64,000 nt of DNA from the NCBI GenBank assembly GCA_947095535.1, contig OX352773.1:84478670-84542669 (forward strand). Reading direction: 5' to 3'. The translations under genes and the position numbers were made by a program. The notes under the pieces are model-generated. The model saw only the letters and a list, made by a program, of their open reading frames with translations. It did not search any database and was not told where the DNA came from. Origin of the DNA: Poecilobothrus nobilitatus (lineage: Eukaryota; Arthropoda; Insecta; Diptera; Dolichopodidae). This document shows, piece by piece, positions 10,799 to 21,879 of the stretch (position 1 is the stretch's first letter; each line of letters begins with the position of its first letter).

Positions 10799-11640
10799 GT
10801 GAATATTTTTAAGAGTGCTTTACAAAGAATGCCTTCTGACGACTATAGAATTGTTATTCGAGCTGACAGAAGGCCTGCTGGACAACACGAACGACGTTTT
10901 AACGAACCTTTGACAGACGAAATCGCGATTGTAATTGCAGGAAACGAATTTGAAAAAAGAGATATTGTGTTAGAGAAACACAATAATGACCTTCAGAGAG
11001 TGGCTGAAACTCATCGGTCTTATGACGCACTGCAACATCCACTAATTTTTTGGGGAGGTGAAGACGGTTACCACTTCAATATTTCACAAGTCAACCCTAT
11101 AACTAACATACCAATTAACAATAAAAAAGTATCCGCAATGAATTTTTATGCGCATTGAATTATGATGCGAGAGCAGAATTTTAATCAAATTCTCAAATGC
11201 AGAAAATTATTTCACCAGTTTATAGTAGATATGTATGCTAAAATTGAAACTGAGCGTCTTATTTACATACGCTGCAATCAAAAACAACTTAGGGTTGACG
11301 AATATATTCATTCAAGAGACTCTTTGGCCCATGACAGTAACGCACATGACTTGGGCCAATTGGTTATTCTTCCCTCTTCCTTCAATGAGAGTCCGCGGCA
11401 TATGCAAGAGTATACCCAAGATGCAATGACGTACGTTCGCAATTACAGTCGGCCGGATTTGTTCATAACGTTTACGCGCAATCCGAAATGGGAAGAAATC
11501 CAGAGAGAACTGCTGCCTGGACAAACGCATTATGATCGGCATGACTTGACGGCGAGGGTATTTAGGCAAAAATTGATTACATTTATGGGTACGATTGTGA
11601 AAGGTCGTGTTTTGATGTTGGATGTATACCGTCGAATGAC
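10799..11640 (+). pseudogene. Helitron_like_N domain of the replicase
   Basis: One reading frame covers the domain, with a single TGA at 11156. It includes DYRIVIRADRRPAGQHERRF, HPLIFWGGEDGYHF, FHQFIVDMYAKIETERLIYI, HMQEYTQDAMTYVRNY and PDLFITFTRNPKWEEIQREL. This is the conserved region that precedes the Rep domain in Helitron replicases. 'LFITFTCNPKW' is the usual form and here Cys is replaced by Arg. The frame is lost near 11640, where an A-run (11641-11649) precedes the HUH motif. Confidence 0.88.
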
Positions 11641-12306
11641 AAAAAAAAAGGATTACCGCATGCGCATCTTTTATTATGGTTAAGACAGAAAATTAGGCCT
11701 AAGCAAATTGACGAAATAATTAGTGCGGAAATACCAAATTCTGAGTTAAACCCCCTATTAAATGATTTAGTACTTAAACATATGATCCATGGACTCTGTG
11801 GGAATCTTAACCGTAATTCTCCATGTATGAAGGAAGGCATATGTACGAAACGCTATCCGCGAAAGTTTCTTGACCAAACTCAAACCGGAAGAGATGGCTC
11901 CCTCTCTACAGAAGACAGAAGACGGCGGACAAACGGCTGTAATTAAAGTTCTTCTCGAAAAATTGATTCAGAAGTTGACAATAGGTGGTTTGTCTCTTTC
12001 TGTCCTTTGTTAACTAAAATATTTAAGGCCCATATTAATGTAGAGTCTTGCAATTCCGCAAAATCGATAAAATATGTCTCTAAGTATATTAATGAAGGTA
12101 GCGATATGGCAGTATTCGGCTTGGAACGGGATGGTACTTCTTCTGATGAGATAAAACAGTACCAAATTGAGAGATATATTAGCAACAACGAAGCGGTCTG
12201 GCGAATATTAAATTTTCCCATGCATCCGACTGTGATACATCTTGCAGTACACTTACAGAATGGTCAACGCGTTTGCAGAAGAGAATCTGCAAAATATAGT
12301 AAGTAA
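11641..12306 (+). pseudogene. Helitron HUH Rep nuclease domain
   Basis: After a frameshift at the A-run, the frame starting near 11650 reads GLPHAHLLLWLRQKIRPKQI. The HAH (11659-11667) is the metal-binding HUH motif of rolling-circle replication initiators. It continues through HMIHGLCGNLNRNSPCM and reaches IKYVSKYINEGSDMAVFG, where the two tyrosines (12073-12075 and 12085-12087) match the Y...Y catalytic pair that cleaves and holds DNA ends. A TAA near 11944 breaks the frame, which then continues to 12304. All visible catalytic residues are kept, so inactivation is by stops and shifts, not active-site loss. Confidence 0.88.
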
Positions 12307-13100
12307 TCCGCCAAATACAACTTTAACCGCATTTTTCTTGCTTTGATAGCAGGATGTTTTTGCCCTTCTCTATTGCGATGTACCAAAATATTACACCTGG
12401 GATAAGACGAGGAAAAAATTTAAACGTCGAGTTCAAGGTGTGGCAGTTCCCGACTGGAATGGTATTAAATGCACCGATGCCCTCGTTCGGGTTTATACAG
12501 TGTATCCAAATAATTTCGAATGATTTAACTTATGCGTTTTGCTTCATTGGGTCAGGGGACCTACTTCATTTCAAGATCTTCGAACTGTTAACGGTCACAT
12601 TTATGATACTTATCATCAAGCCTGCCAAATATGAGGTTTGCTTGAAGATGATGGACATTGGAAGACCGCAATGTTAGAAGCTGCTGCCATTCAATCACCT
12701 TCCAAATTTATTCGCGTTATTAATATCTATTTGTGCGGTATGAAATCCAAAACGCTTTGGGAGCCCCATTAAGAAAGTTTGACCGAAGATATCTTACTGG
12801 ATGCATGGCGCGAGCCAATATTGTTTATATACACCCCATATATTTAATGAAACTTTAATTTTACTTGAAAGGTTGGTGTTAGAAATGATAGGACAAAACC
12901 TTAAACAAATAGATTTTCCTTCTACAAAAAACAAAGAAAATAATCAGGTCACAAACGAGATGTTGCGCGAAATAAGCTGTAACGTTGACGAAACGAATGA
13001 CTTCGTATCCCTCAATGACCCGCGTTTAACACCAGAACAGAGATTGGTTTACCAGAACTTATTGAACCGAATTAGCAATAAAACTGGTGGTATATATTTC
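12307..13100 (+). pseudogene. Linker between Rep and helicase of the Helitron replicase
   Basis: Heavily shifted sequence that still shows GPTSFQDLRTVNGHIYDTYH near 12560-12615 and GLLEDDGHWKTAMLEAAAIQ near 12640-12690, both conserved between the Rep and helicase domains of Helitron proteins. A further segment near 13020-13075 (RLTPEQRLVYQNLLNRI) is the usual lead-in to the helicase. Confidence 0.8.
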
Positions 13101-14401
13101 GTAGATGTCCAAGTGGGACAGGGAAAACATTTCTAATCAATTTACTCCTTACCAAAGTTCGGCAACAATCAAAAATTGCCACTGCTATGGCCTCTTCTGG
13201 AATTGCCTCTACATTACTTCTTCGTGGTCGAACTATGAATTCAACATTAAAATTACCCTTAATATTGGTCTTTTAGAAAATCCTATATGTAACATAAAAA
13301 AAGGTACCGATGTAGCTCAAGTTTTACAAAAGTGTGAACTTATTGTATGGGATGAATGCACAATGTCCGATAAGCATGCGTTAAAAGCTCTAAATAGCAC
13401 CATGCAAGATTTAAGAGGCAACCGTAAATTAATGGGAGGTGTTGTATTGTTATTAGCAGGTGACTTTCGTCAAACGTTTCCCGTTGTTCCGAAACATCGG
13501 CAAACGAACGTAAGGCTTCTATGAAGGCGTCACACCTCTGGAAATATGTTAGGAACCTTAAATTTCAAACAAATATGCGTGTACAAAATGATTTAAATGC
13601 CGAACGGTTCGCACGAGAATTGATAGCCATTGGTGAGGGACGAATACATATTGATCCAATGAATAGTTTAATTAATCTTTCTAATATTATTTGTGAAATT
13701 GTTCGAATTATTCGAAAAATAATTATCCGAAGCTCTTAAAATTAACGTTTTTCCTAATATTGAAAGTAACTAGATGGATAAAACATGGCTGTGTGAACGA
13801 GCTCTACTTGCCCCTAAAAATGATAGTGTTAATTTAATTAACTTTGAAATTCAAAATAGGTTACCAGGAACATCTAATTCTTATTATTCAATAGATACTG
13901 TTGTGGATGTAGATCAGGCGGTTAGCTATCCCATAGAATTTTTATATTCTTTCGAAATTTCCGGAATGCCACCTCATCGATTAGTATTAAAAATTGGTTC
14001 GCCTATTATGCTCTTGAAAAATTTAGATCCACCAAAATTATGCAATGGCACACGTTTATGTGTAAAAAAAATGTATGCCACATGTTATTGAAGCCACTAT
14101 TTTGTCTGGGTGCGCTAAGGGGGAAGATGTCTTTCCATCGCGGACACCATTAATTTCTTCGAATACAAACGTTGCTTTCGAGTTTAAGCGACTTCAATTT
14201 CCCGTACGTTTAGCATATGCTATGCCGATTAATAAATCTCAAGGACAAACACTTAAATATACTGGTATTTATTTGGAAACCCCCTGTTTTTGTCACGGTC
14301 AACTTTATGTTGCATGTTCAAGAGCTGGATCAGGGAAAAATCTGTTCATTTAGGCGCTCGATGCGAAAACTAAAATTGTCGTTTATCACGCGGCTTTATG
14401 A
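13021..14401 (+). pseudogene. Helitron Pif1-type helicase domain
   Basis: Motifs appear in order but in changing frames. Walker A is SGTGKTFLIN at 13112-13141, separated from the preceding YFVDV by a one-base loss. Next are SSGIAST, then Walker B LIVWDECTM near 13340, LAGDFRQTFPVVP near 13457, TNMRV near 13570, MPPHRLVLKIGSPIMLLKNL near 13967-14026, INKSQGQTL near 14227 and HGQLYVACSRAGSGKNL near 14296. The final block ends ALDAKTKIVVYHAAL before a TGA at 14399-14401, as expected for a replicase C-terminus. At least four shifts separate these pieces. The enzyme would unwind DNA during rolling-circle transposition. Confidence 0.9.
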
Positions 14402-14940
14402 CCCGGTTTTTTTCTTTGTCTTTTGGTTATTTTGTTCTTTTGCTTGCTATTTTGTACGTTCTTTCCATATTTTCAACTGTCATAATATCTGTCTTTGCTC
14501 TATCTTTTTTTGTTGTTTTGGATTTTTGACTTTTTTCTTTTTTTGTGTTTTTACATTTTGTATGTTTCTTACATGTTTCTTATACCCTGTCTTTCTATTT
14601 GTCTCTATTTTCATCTATTTGACATTTTGCATGTTTGACTTTTTTCTATTTTATTTCTGTTTTTTTTTACTTATTGTATGTTTCTTCTATGCTTCTAAAT
14701 ATCTTAATCTCTGTCTTCGTCTTTGTTTTGTCTCTGGTTTTTTCAGTTCATATTTTGGATTTTTGACTTTTTATCTTTTTCCCTTATGTATATTACTTCT
14801 TCTTGCACTTCTTCTTACATCTTGCCTTAGTCTTTGTCTGTATCTTTAATTTTTAATCCCTGCCTTTGACTCTGACTTCCTTAATCTCCAGCTTACTTTC
14901 TATCTTTTAATTTTTGTTATATTGTATTTTTGATTTATTC
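14402..14940 (+). repeat. Pyrimidine-rich tail with a ~235-bp tandem duplication
   Basis: Almost entirely C and T on the plus strand. The phrase TTTTGGATTTTTGACTTTTT occurs near 14515 and again near 14750, with similar flanks, suggesting two diverged units of about 235 bases. A 210-codon ORF here is only a translation of this tract (Phe, Leu, Cys, Ser) and is not a credible gene. It directly follows the Helitron stop codon and probably belongs to its 3' untranslated region. Confidence 0.6.
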
Positions 14941-14977
14941 CCTTTTTTTTATATTTTATAGTTTTTCCGTAACAAAA

Positions 14978-15360
14978 TGTCCATTGTAGAGAGGTAATTC
15001 CCTTTCTATTGTGAAGGGTGATGAAACACCCTCTATAACTTATAATCCTATAGAATTAAGCTTTAAGATATGAAACTTACTCTTTCTTTTTCTCTTTCAT
15101 ATTTATAATTTTACTACTTTCTCTTATTCTCTTTTTATAAGTTCTTTTTTTATATTTAGAGTTTTCCCATAATAAAGTTCCATTGCGAGGGGTGATTAAA
15201 CCTCATCTGTATTTCCATTTAGAAGGGTGACTAAATCCACTCTGATCTAAATCCACACCCATTGATAGGGTTGACTAAATCCACACCCATTGATAGGGCT
15301 GATTAAACCCCCTCTGCATTTCCATTATGTGGAGTGATTAAACCACCTCTATAAATAAAA
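14978..15360 (+). repeat. Short-module array 'CCATTG...GGGTGATTAAACC' in the Helitron tail
   Basis: Seven imperfect modules of about 28-44 bases each begin like CCATTG or CCATTT, continue with AGGGTGA(T/C)TAAA and end with CC(C/A)CCTCT or CCACAC. Examples start near 14978, 15005, 15180, 15216, 15257, 15285 and 15322. The sections near 14960 and 15165 also share 'gtttttcc..aacaaa(a/g)t(g/t)cc', so a ~205-bp higher-order unit may exist. Together with the pyrimidine tract this forms the non-coding 3' region of the Helitron. Confidence 0.6.
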
Positions 15361-15544
15361 TATCCATTAGAATTAAGGTTTTAGATATCCATTTATTGAA
15401 TTTACTCTAATTTTCTTAATCTTTGTCTATGTCTCTGTTTTTGAATTGGTCCCTATTTTCTTTAATTTGCTAATTTTGTGTTATAGTCTTCTTGCTTTTG
15501 TAATATTAATATTAAAAAACAATTTTTTTACATTAACTTCATGC

Positions 15545-15606
15545 TTATTTCATAATAACAGGCTCAGTAATAAGCATAAATTATTTCATAATAACAGGCT
15601 CAGTAA
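15545..15606 (+). repeat. Direct duplication of about 35 bases
   Basis: TTATTTCATAATAACAGGCT plus CAGTAA occurs twice in tandem, starting near 15546 and 15580. Confidence 0.75.
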
Positions 15607-15649
15607 CTAACATACGTCCATATTATAAAAGACGATAAGTATCACTATT

Positions 15650-16515
15650 GTATATGTATTTTTAATGCATACAGTTCCTATCTAAAACGTGCCGGAGTTA
15701 TGAGAAAAGAAATTTCATGCAAAATGTGGTTATCACATAACGGTAAATTTAAATAGTAAATTCTAAAATATGGCATAATTTTGATATTGCTTTATGAAGA
15801 TAACAAAATTTGCTGTCTTCTTGTATTTTTAGATTGTAAAACTACTGCGCAGAGCCTGAGATATATACATCTGAAAATAGAGCATTTTTGCAATTTTGGG
15901 GAGCCGGAAGTTTGGAACCCTATACAATTAAAAGAAACCTTTAACATACGTAAAAATATATTATTGGAACTTTAATTTCTATATCTCGCCCAAGTAAAAT
16001 GTGTACAGGTTCCTAAGTTAGAAGTGTTAAAAAAAAAGGAATTTTTCAGTTTTTGACCCCATACAGCTCCAAAACGGGGGCGATACAAAAATATTTTCTG
16101 AAATGACTCATACTTATTTTCAAAGGCTTAACTTCTCTCAAAATTTCTAACTTAAACCGTTTGGAAGATAAAAGGAGTCAAGGATTTTGCAAAATTTAAG
16201 TTTCGCATAACGGTAAATTAAAACACCGTATGCCACAAATATATATTTATTTTTATATATATTATTAAAGCTAATAAAAGCAGTAATCGTTTTGTGTTTT
16301 CAAATTGAAGATATACCTTATACAACTTGCCTTATAACAATTTTAAATATAAAGCCTTTTAGAACTTTGGGGGCCTGTAGCTCCGTAACGGGTGGGGTTT
16401 ACAGAAACAACTTGCTAAAAATCAAATTAATATTTGTAATATATGTATCAGCAGTTAAAATTTCATGGCTCTATTTCAAAAAAATGTGGGGATCTAAAAA
16501 AATCGCTGATTTGTC
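15650..16515 (-). mobile_element. Helentron-like element fragment, same family as 61334-62640
   Basis: Read on the minus strand this segment shares many blocks with 61500-62400: 'TAACTCCGGCACG', 'TTTACCGTTATG', 'CTCAGGCTCTGCG', 'TTAGGAACCTGTACACATTT' and a 'GTTACGGAGCTACAGG'-type block. Both termini seen at 61334-62640 are missing, so it is an internal fragment, joined at its high-coordinate end to a fragment of another family (16515-17045). Confidence 0.65.
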
Positions 16516-17045
16516 TAAAATTTGAGAGGAATTGGAGTGGTCGTTCGGGTACCTCCCATACAACTCCCAAAACCGAACAAGCATATCTTCGAAATTAATA
16601 AAGACAGAAACTTCAAATTTGGTACAAGGGTGTTGTTTCCTGAATCCCTGATTTGTCTAAAATTTAAGATGAATTAGAATGGTTGTTCGGCTATCTGCCA
16701 CACAACACCTAAGACCAAACAAGCATATCTTCGAAATTAATAAATATATAAACTTGAAATTTGATATAAGAATGTTCTACCCTGTTGATGTCTCTAAAAT
16801 TTGAGATGAATTGGGGTGGTGGTCCGCGTGCCTTCACACACTTCCCAAGACCTAACAATCATATTTTCGAATTTAATAAAGATAGAAACCTGAAATTTTG
16901 TACAAAGGTTGTAACAGCATTTATTTTTTTTAGCTTGTATTAAATACCTAACTAAAATAACTTATGGATTTTTAATTTAATTTGAATGTTTTAGGTGTAG
17001 GGTATAAATAAGTCGGTTGCATCGACTTACTGTTATTTTTACTTG
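16515..17045 (+). mobile_element. DINE-1/Helentron-like 3' end with three array units
   Basis: Three diverged units (starting near 16529, 16671 and 16808, period about 140) carry 'CATATCTTCGAAATTAATAA' and 'GAATTGG.GTGG', the reverse-strand relatives of units at 34600-34800. The right end has AGGTGTAGGGTA (16993-17004), then a stem-loop AAGTCG-GTTGCAT-CGACTT (17010-17028), then CTGTTATTTTTACTTG. The inverse of this ending is found at 34495-34533. A subterminal inverted repeat plus terminal stem-loop is the DINE-1/Helentron plan. The 5' part is missing. Confidence 0.7.
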
Positions 17046-17049
17046 TTTT

Positions 17050-18220
17050 TTTAAAACTTAGCTATGAATTTAAATTTTGAATTGTAAATAATGAAATTAA
17101 GAAATAACACACTCTGTATGAGCTAACATTTACCTCTTTTTGAGAAATAAAAGAATAAATAAAAATGAATAAAAGTATCAGAAAATGAATATTTAAATAG
17201 ATGTCCTGCATTTTTTTTTTTTATGAATATTAAATGAAAAAATGTATTCAAATTTTATTTCAGTTTTTTATAAATTTTTTTGTTTAGTTTTAAAATTAAA
17301 AATCATTCAAAAAAATCTGATGATCTAAAATTTTGCTGAATTATTTGAATAATTTATTTTGAAAGAGGATATTATAAGTAGGTGAGTTAAATCAAAAGGA
17401 TAACAGTTCGAAACAAAAAAAACAATCCACAATTATTTATTATATTATATTTCATACAAAACTGTTGACATTTTAAAATTAAAAATCTATTCTTAAATAT
17501 TATGATGAATTTAAATGAATTTTCGTAACAATCAAAACTGTAAAATATTTTCTTGTAGGCATTCCATATTATTTTTAAGAAATTTGTGATTTCCTTTTGA
17601 ATTAGCTTATAAATATGCAAATTACATATCAAATCAAATCAAAAATTTTTTCTTTCGTAAATTAATCAAAAATCCAAGTTAAGGATGTACTTAGAGAAAA
17701 AGAAGGAAAATAAAAAATATAATCTTAAATAGGTAATCTTAATTCGGTAGGTATAATTCTAAACTAAACAGTTTTTAATATATTCTAAAAACTTATTCTT
17801 CATTTATCTTACACATAATAAATTTTTAATATTGTATGTACTATATAAAAATATTATATTAAATATTGCTAGGAAGATTATGGATTTGCTTTTATAACTT
17901 TACAAGGTTTTTAAATAAGATGAGCTTTACCGAACTCGGATAAATGCTTCAAGTAAGTTACTTATTTAAAATCCGTTTAACTGCTTCATGGTAGGTATAT
18001 ACTATCCATACTAATGACATTTTCTTATAGAAATTTTCTGAAAATTCAATAGTATAAGCTGTATAAAATATGTATGTATTAAAACAAATTATATTGTAAT
18101 GCTTAAGTAATCGTACATATGTATTTTAATCAAAAATTTAATATTTTTTCGGTATCAAAATTAAATGTTTCTTGATTAAACTTACACTTAAAAGTAAAAT
18201 TTTAATTGAAAAACAGAGTA
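17050..18220. other. AT-rich stretch, no gene seen
   Basis: Short ORFs only, and no repeat boundary or coding motif recognised. Confidence 0.4.
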
Positions 18221-18228
18221 CTTTAAAG

Positions 18229-18910
18229 CAGGGCTACAAACCTACAAAAAATCGGGTTCAGGTTCGGGTTCGAACTGGCAAATTTTAGTGGGTTCGGTCC
18301 GGGTTCGGGTTCAAATTTTTTAATCAACATAACAAGTGTAGCATTATTGATTGCAAATCAAAATCTATTAATTTTACTTATGTATTATTTTTTGCTTTAT
18401 TTTATTTGCAAGTGGCATAGAATAGAAATAGAGTAGTAGGCATAGAAATTAGAAATAGAGAATGACATGAAAAAAAAAAACAAATTGTGTTTACTTTTTT
18501 CTATTTGGAATGTAATATGTATACTACTATGACTAGCTATACCAAAAGTAATACACATTTGGATATTCAAGTAAAATATTATCTCTCTAAATAATTTTTG
18601 TAGTTGTATTTACTTACTTACATATATTTCTAGTAGGTATATTACTAGGTACATACATATTTAAATTGCTAAGCATAATACGTGTGCTTACACAGTACGC
18701 AAATATGTGGCTATGTAAGTATTTTACAATTTTGTTTTATATTTTGTTTATTCTCAGTTTAAAATAAAAAAACATTGTTGAATTTGATTGCGAATGAAAT
18801 GGTGAACCTGAACCAAATTTTTTACTGGGTTCAGGTTCAGGTTCTGGTTCGTCAAAATGCTTGTTCCGGAGCGGTTTTGGGTTCGGGTTCGGGTATGGTT
18901 TGCAGCTCTG
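18229..18910. mobile_element. Non-autonomous hAT element with GGGTTCGG-rich ends
   Basis: The left end CAGGGCTACAAACC and the reverse complement of the right end (CAGAGCTGCAAACC) match at 12 of 14 positions. Identical 8-bp flanks CTTTAAAG (18221-18228 and 18911-18918) show a hAT-type target duplication. Inside each end are tandem copies of GGGTTCGG/GGTTCAGG, all in the same direction rather than inverted. No transposase is seen in the 682 bases. Confidence 0.88.
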
Positions 18911-19485
18911 CTTTAAAGGTCTAGGTTGTTACACGAAAAGCACTTGCGTCTATATTTGTATACAATTCTCAGAGATTTTAAAATGTCAATATTTCTGGTT
19001 TCTAAAACGAAAAAGGTACTTATCGGGAACGTACTTAAGCGGGATTAACTGGTAAAAAATTTATGTATTTTGGTTTTACACTTTTTGTATAATAGCGGTC
19101 GGTCCTGTGGTGGAGACAACCTATTTTTTTTTTATAAAGATACGGTGTTCCCCTTTGAAGTAAAAGTTAGTTTAACTTATTTAATCAATTTATAATCAAC
19201 AACAAAAAGAAACGGAAAAAAGTCTATTAAGTACCAAATAATAGAATTCTGTTAACGATAAATCTTTCTAATATTTTTAGGGGTTCAAAGTATCGAATTT
19301 ATTAAAAGACTATCATAAATTCCAGTTAAAAAAAAAATTTTAAAATGGTCAAGGCTACTAAACAGTTCTCTTTGAAGTTATCGTAGATCCACTAATAAAT
19401 TTCTTACCGAATCCAAATTGATAAATTTTCTTTATTTAGAAACTTAGTGAGTTCTAACAAAAACTAATAAATTTTAAGGGATATA

Positions 19486-19651
19486 ATGCATAAAACTGAG
19501 ATTGAACTCAAATCTCACTTTTTCATCAAACAAAACCTACGAGTTCAGGTGTAGATTTTATTTGAAAGAGTGAGATTTGTGTAGACAACGTTTGAACTCG
19601 GATTTTTGTTTGAAAAGGTGAGATTTGAATTCCAGCTCAATTTTATGCGTT
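19486..19651. repeat. Large imperfect palindrome (hairpin or MITE)
   Basis: The left arm 'GCATAAAACTGAGATTGAA' then CTCAAATCTCACTTTTTCA is matched by the reverse complement of the right arm (GCATAAAATTGAGCTGGAA, then TTCAAATCTCACCTTTTCA), and the match continues inward through ACGAGTTCA/CCGAGTTCA. Arms are about 60 bases each around a ~40-base centre. It could be a foldback MITE. No clear target duplication was found. Confidence 0.7.
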
Positions 19652-19899
19652 TGACACATTGTGTCACATTTATTTTGTCCAAATAAGTAATACTCAATAT
19701 TGTTGGGCAAATATTCAGCTAAAACAAACTAAAACAAAATCAGGAAATAAAAGAAAAATTAAACTAAAAGAAAGTTGCAAAAACAAATAATACAAACTTA
19801 CTTAAGATTGAAAAGAAAAGGAAATCCTGTCATTTTAACATTCTTAGTTTTAAATTGAGCGATACATTTTATTATCCTTTTGCATTTTTTCAGAGAGCA

Positions 19900-20760
19900 C
19901 CACGAGAACCCGAAAAGAAAAATGCCAAAATCCCCGAAAAAAAAAAAAAAATCCAAAATCCCAAAATAGTTTTGATAGTACAGTTCGTTTTCAATTTAGA
20001 GTTGGATTCAAAACCAGGATTGCCGCTTTTTCCAGAATATGTATATATATGTATATCGCAGATTCTGAATTAGGAGTGATTTTAGAGTTTTATTCAAAAT
20101 CAAGGTATTCCCTTTTTCCACAATATTTATATATATTAAATATATATGAATTTGGAAGAATTTTAAAGTTGAATTCAAAATCAGAGTTATACGCTTTTTC
20201 CAGGATATTTTTATATATCTGTATGTGAGATTCTAAATTAGGAGAGAATTGCCTGTGTGTAAATGTTTGTCTAAAAAGATGTTATTAGCGATTTAACAGT
20301 TGGTTACAAAATCATAAAGTCCCAATTACTTGTTTAGCGAGTGTTTTTAGAGCTATTTAAAATGTTTAACATTAAATTTTGAATTTTGGTATTTTTTTTA
20401 TGGAATTTTTTTTTGGAATTATGTAAATGGTATTTTGGAAATGGAATTTTTTTTTGAATTTCATACCTAACTCGTCTCGAATAATAACGTTGAATCTTTT
20501 TTGTTTGAATTTTTTTTCTACAATTTTTACAATCAATATTTTTTTTCATTAAATCGACACACATCTGAAATAAAAAAATTTAAAACGAATATGATAACGA
20601 AAGTAGTTTGGAATTTTAGTATTTGGGATTTTGGAAATTTGGTATTTAGGATTATGGAATTTTGGGATTTTGAATTTTGGTATTTTGGCATTTGGGATTT
20701 TGTATTTGCGATGTCGTGGCCAACCCATTTTTTCAATATCTTTAAAAACTTTCTCTTTTT
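19900..20760. repeat. Low-complexity and tandem repeat region with AAATCCC/GGGATTT ends
   Basis: The left edge (19925-19970) is rich in 'AAAATCCC', and the right edge (20600-20705) is rich in the reverse complement 'TTTGGGATTTTGG', giving an overall inverted arrangement. Between them are three units of a ~90-bp AT-rich repeat carrying 'CGCTTTTTCCAG' and 'GATTCTAAATTAGGAG'. The same vocabulary recurs near 46480-46610 and 56820-56880 (AAATCCC) and near 57010-57170. Confidence 0.5.
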
Positions 20761-21049
20761 ATTTGGAAATTTTTGAACTTGAAATAGGCATATCAAAATG
20801 ATTTAATTTTATCCTGTGATAAGAAAATTACAAATTTTTTAAATTGAATTAAAATTGACCAAATTTTGAGTAACTAATTTTGATTTATAGGTACAGTGTA
20901 CAAAACGTATTTCATAAAAAATTTTAATGCTTTTTTTGCATACATGTGATATCATTAAATTTTAATTATCAAATTGAAAAATACTTAAGAGTATGAAGAG
21001 GAACAAAGGGTCAATAATGAAAGAAAACTATTAATTAGAAAGAAAAAGT

Positions 21050-21600
21050 TCGTCTATTCTATACAGAAATAGCGAAGTACAGAAATAGCGAAGAACCTTT
21101 AAAGCAACTAAACTTAATGTCAATTAATCAAAAACTAAAATTCAACGCGTTAATATTTATTTTTAAGGTGAAAAATGGATTTTTACCAGTATATCTTCAA
21201 AAAAAACTTGAGTATGTTGAGGGCTATTATAATTTAAGAAATGTAAGTGATTTTAGACTCCCACTTTATAGAAAAACAAGGGCGCAAAATAGCCTATTGT
21301 ATTAGCCAAAGGAATGCAACTTTTTAACGATCTACCGGAATCCACTAAACAAGTGACAAACTTAAATAGATTTAAAAACTTGTTATTTCAAGAATTAATT
21401 TTAAAAAATATATATATATATATATAGATGAAACTTATAAACGAAATTTGAAAATTAGTTGTAATAATTTTTTTGGAATTTTTGTAAATAATTTAAATTT
21501 TTTTATATATTTTAATATCGATAAATTATCTAAACTAACGTATTTTATAAAGTTATTAAAACTAATAAATAAATAAATAAAATAAATAAAAAAGGAAAGA
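21050..21600 (+). pseudogene. LINE 3' end fragment (jockey/CR1-like C-terminus)
   Basis: The plus strand encodes LKFNALIFIFKVKNGFLPVY, YNLRNVSDFRLPLYRKT and AQNSLLY, the layout that closes the second ORF of many insect LINEs (typically '..YNLRN..DFRLPR....QNSLFYKG..LFN.LP'). A stop follows SLLY, and the rest (CNFLTIYRNPLNK) is shifted. The segment is followed by a (TA)n run and an (AAAT)n-like tail near 21565-21595, as expected at a LINE 3' terminus. Confidence 0.65.
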
Positions 21601-21835
21601 TCCTTCATCTTGGAAAAGCAAAATTCAAAAGAGATAAACTAATTTTCATATATTTTTTTCATTATGTTCAAACAAAAATCACAGTTTGACAAAATTTTAA
21701 AAACTTTTCATATCTTCACCCTAAACTAAAATATTTACCACTTTTAATTTGACTATAAAGCTTTTCAAAAATAATAAGTTTTTTTTTTTAAATAATGATA
21801 CATAATTTAGTAATCAAACCAAAAAATTTAGTATA

Positions 21836-21875
21836 GTAAATACTGTGAGCGTCAAAAAAAAGTGTACACTTTCTA
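21836..21875 (+). other. Possible Tc1-like terminal motif
   Basis: TACTGTGAGCGTCAAAAAAA followed by AGTGTACAC resembles the start of Tc1-type inverted repeats. I found no matching opposite end nearby, so this is weak. Confidence 0.2.
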
Positions 21876-21879
21876 AATT

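Larger units (their letters stand above)
9640..15530 (+). mobile_element. Helitron (Rep-helicase type), nearly full-length, inactivated
   Basis: Four consecutive coding blocks (N-terminal basic region, Helitron_like_N, HUH Rep, Pif1-type helicase) lie in canonical order over 9640-14401, followed by a non-coding 3' region with two kinds of tandem repeat. About 1585 codons is the normal size for a Helitron replicase. There is no endonuclease domain after the helicase, so it looks like a canonical Helitron rather than an endonuclease-bearing Helentron. I could not identify the 5' TC or 3' CTRR termini with hairpin, so both outer limits are approximate: the left is the inferred start codon and the right is the end of the repeat-bearing tail. 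Confidence 0.8.

Noticed and set aside
14217..14849. 210-codon ORF with many Phe, Leu and Cys that looks like a membrane protein
   Set aside because: Its first part is a shifted reading of the Helitron helicase end, and the rest is a direct translation of a pyrimidine-rich tract.
20501..20796. Overlapping plus and minus ORFs rich in Trp, Phe, Asp or in Lys, Ser, Gln
   Set aside because: Translations of the 'TTTGGGATTTTGG' repeat tract.
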